A stretch of 6,680 nucleotides of DNA, taken from positions 1 through 6,680 of the forward strand of contig CAYXRK010000231.1 of assembly GCA_964467615.1 (NCBI GenBank), read 5' to 3'. The stretch is from CAYXRK01 sp964467615 (GTDB lineage Bacteria > Hydrogenedentota > Hydrogenedentia > Hydrogenedentales > GCA-2746185). Positions within the stretch are counted from its first letter, which is position 1. Every line of letters begins with the position of its first letter. The translations under genes and the position numbers were made by a program. The notes beneath the pieces were generated by a model. The model saw only the letters and a program-made list of their open reading frames with translations, was not told the DNA's origin and did not search any database. Below, one piece after another: positions 5,547 to 6,680 of this stretch.

Positions 5547-6103
5547 CACGCCGCGCACTTCCTCCGGTCGTCGTACTTCTCGCCGCGCTGCCCGCGCCAT
5601 GCGCGACGGTAGATATCGTGCTTGATGGAGCGAACTGCGTGCGAATCGTTTTGACTCCGGGCCCCGCCGAGGAGGTCGGAGGTTTACAGTTCGACCTGCA
5701 ATGGAGCGGCGCGCCAGCGACGGTCGACCGCGTCGAAACGGGCGCAGCCGCCCGCACCGCTTCAAAAGAGATCAACTACAACCTTCTCGCCCCGGGCCGA
5801 TTCCGCGCCATCGTCGCCGGAATGAACCGCAACTCCATGCTTGCGGGCCCTGTTGCGCAGATATGGTTCTCCGGCCCCGTTCCCGGTGGCCTCGAATTGA
5901 CCGGCGTCATCCTCAGCGATCCCTTTGGCAACCGCGTCCCGGCGCAAATACGCGGCCTCGACGGCGCTCGCGCCTCCGTTGCCGCGTCGCGTCCGTCACA
6001 ACGCGCGTCCATGATCGCCGCCGTGGGTGTCGCGGTGTTTCTGCTCGCCGTGAGCGCACTCGGCATCAAGGTCGCCGCTGCCCGCGCGAGGCAATCACGG
6101 TGA
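5543..6103 (+). CDS. Compact membrane-anchored cohesin-like protein
   Basis: A 186-residue exported protein. I chose the ATG at 5543 because it overlaps the upstream TGA as ATGA and starts directly with MTRR plus a hydrophobic core. An in-frame ATG at 5528 would add METAP before it. GGA 10 nt upstream is a modest ribosome site. The signal peptide runs to about residue 21, and Cys20 lacks a proper lipobox. The cohesin-like domain (22-137) has GGLQFDLQW (46-54), KEINYNLLAPGRFRAIVAGMN then RNSM (75-99), and LELTGVILSDPFGNRVPAQI (117-136). A short linker of about 20 residues precedes a transmembrane helix (157-177) and a basic tail ARARQSR. It is a paralogue of the flanking cohesins but lacks their long linkers, so it would sit close to the membrane. 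A GTGA overlap links it to the third cohesin gene. Confidence 0.78.
   Translation: MTRRALPPVVVLLAALPAPCATVDIVLDGANCVRIVLTPGPAEEVGGLQFDLQWSGAPATVDRVETGAAARTASKEINYNLLAPGRFRAIVAGMNRNSMLAGPVAQIWFSGPVPGGLELTGVILSDPFGNRVPAQIRGLDGARASVAASRPSQRASMIAAVGVAVFLLAVSALGIKVAAARARQSR
6088..6091 (+). promoter_or_regulatory. Ribosome binding site supporting the GTG start at 6100
   Basis: GAGG lies 8 nt before the GTG that overlaps the preceding TGA (GTGA, 6100-6103). It favours GTG over the in-frame ATG at 6112, which has no comparable site. Confidence 0.5.
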
Positions 6104-6680
6104 ATCGCTTAATGATCCATATTTCCGATCGATTCGATCGGCGCATTCGATCTATCGGTGTCGCCTCATTCGCACTCTTCGTCCTATACCCCGCTAACGC
6201 CGCTACGTTTATGGTCGATCACGTCGTCGCCACGCCCGGACAAGCGGGAGTTCAGATTGGCATCACCCTATTTTCGGACGCTGGCGACGAGGTGTCGAGC
6301 CTCCAATTCGACCTCGTCTATGGCGCCGCGGCACTAACACTCTCCAACGTCGAGAACGGACAAGCCTCCGAAGACGCGGACAAGGATCTCAACTTCAACG
6401 CCCTCTCCGTCGGCCGCGTCACCGTGGTCATCGCGGGATTCAACCAAAACGTCATCGCCGACGGTGTAATCGCCCTGCCCGTCTTCAATGTCAACGTCGG
6501 CGTCCCTGTCGGCACGTATCCCATCAATCTCGAAAACGTTCTCCTCTCTGACCCTTCCGGTTTCGCGGTTCTTGGCGACGTCCTCGCGGGAAGTATCACG
6601 ATCCCAAGCGAGGGCGAAGGGGAAGGCGAGGGCGAGGGTGAGGGTGAAGGCGCGGGTGAGGGCGAGGGTGAGGGTGAAGG
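6100..6680 (+). CDS. Cohesin-like protein with Glu-Gly linker, cut by window end
   Basis: An open frame of at least 193 residues with no stop before the window ends. It starts at GTG 6100, overlapping the preceding stop. The signal peptide has a long Arg-rich n-region (to R17), a core and cleavage after ANA (residue 34). The cohesin-like domain spans about 36-168, with VSSLQFDLVY (65-74), KDLNFNALSVGRVTVVIAGF then NQN (95-117), ADGVIALPVF (120-129) and NLENVLLSDPSGFAV (143-157). It aligns block by block with the two upstream cohesins. From residue 171 it becomes a pure (Glu-Gly)n linker with one Ala-Gly interruption. Such linkers join surface domains in Hydrogenedentota- and Lentisphaerota-like proteins. 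What follows, an anchor or further domains, is outside the window. It is the third cohesin in the operon. Confidence 0.8.
   Translation, partial: MNRLMIHISDRFDRRIRSIGVASFALFVLYPANAATFMVDHVVATPGQAGVQIGITLFSDAGDEVSSLQFDLVYGAAALTLSNVENGQASEDADKDLNFNALSVGRVTVVIAGFNQNVIADGVIALPVFNVNVGVPVGTYPINLENVLLSDPSGFAVLGDVLAGSITIPSEGEGEGEGEGEGEGAGEGEGEGE
6610..6680 (+). repeat. Glu-Gly coding repeat with a 30-nt higher-order period
   Basis: Twelve dipeptide units of GAR-GGN: seven EG, one AG, then four EG, the last missing one base at the window edge. The block at 6628-6650 recurs identically at 6658-6680 (23 nt visible), giving a 30-nt period and suggesting recent duplication. The array continues past the end of the window. 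Confidence 0.85.

Noticed and set aside
5543..5605. Lipoprotein signal ending at Cys20 in the second cohesin
   Set aside because: The residues before Cys (LPAP) do not fit a lipobox, and a C-terminal membrane helix already provides an anchor.

Overview
The window most resembles a GC-rich bacterium of the Planctomycetota / Verrucomicrobiota / Lentisphaerota / Hydrogenedentota type. The clues are a secreted DUF1080 (3-keto-glycoside lyase/hydrolase family) protein, dockerin-like repeats carrying an 'hLDhQ' signature, several cohesin-like proteins, a thrombospondin-3-type calcium-binding tail and a Glu-Gly dipeptide linker. This combination is most familiar from Hydrogenedentota-like genomes. 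The assignment is inference from protein style only, since no rRNA or marker gene is present.

Layout. Bases 1-1400 hold a minus-strand bicistron with visibly lower GC than the rest: a 68-residue helical protein of unknown function, then a 341-residue papain/C39-like cysteine peptidase-like protein. It has its own extended -10 promoter and an 18-bp perfect palindrome at the predicted start of the transcript. From about 1486 everything reads on the plus strand. A single-gene unit (1603-2271) encodes the exported DUF1080 protein. After 222 bases in which I see nothing, a near-consensus sigma-70 promoter (2494-2522) precedes five exported proteins in a row: a small protein with one dockerin-like EF-hand loop (2587-3015), a protein with a dockerin-like pair, DENGN repeats and a TSP3-like tail (3135-4412), and three consecutive cohesin-like proteins (4419-5546, 5543-6103, 6100-beyond the window). 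The last four genes are tightly spaced (6-nt gap, then ATGA and GTGA overlaps).

How the genes may work together. Cohesins and dockerins bind each other in cellulosomes, and related modules occur outside cellulosomes in many lineages. Here two secreted dockerin-like proteins are encoded immediately before three cohesin-like proteins. Two of those have C-terminal membrane anchors, and the third runs into a long Glu-Gly linker before the window ends. The simplest hypothesis is a small, self-contained surface docking system in which membrane-anchored mono-cohesins capture calcium-stabilised dockerin proteins made from the same transcript. No enzyme domain is visible in the dockerin proteins, so this does not look like a cellulosome. 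Binding partners and specificity are not shown by the sequence.
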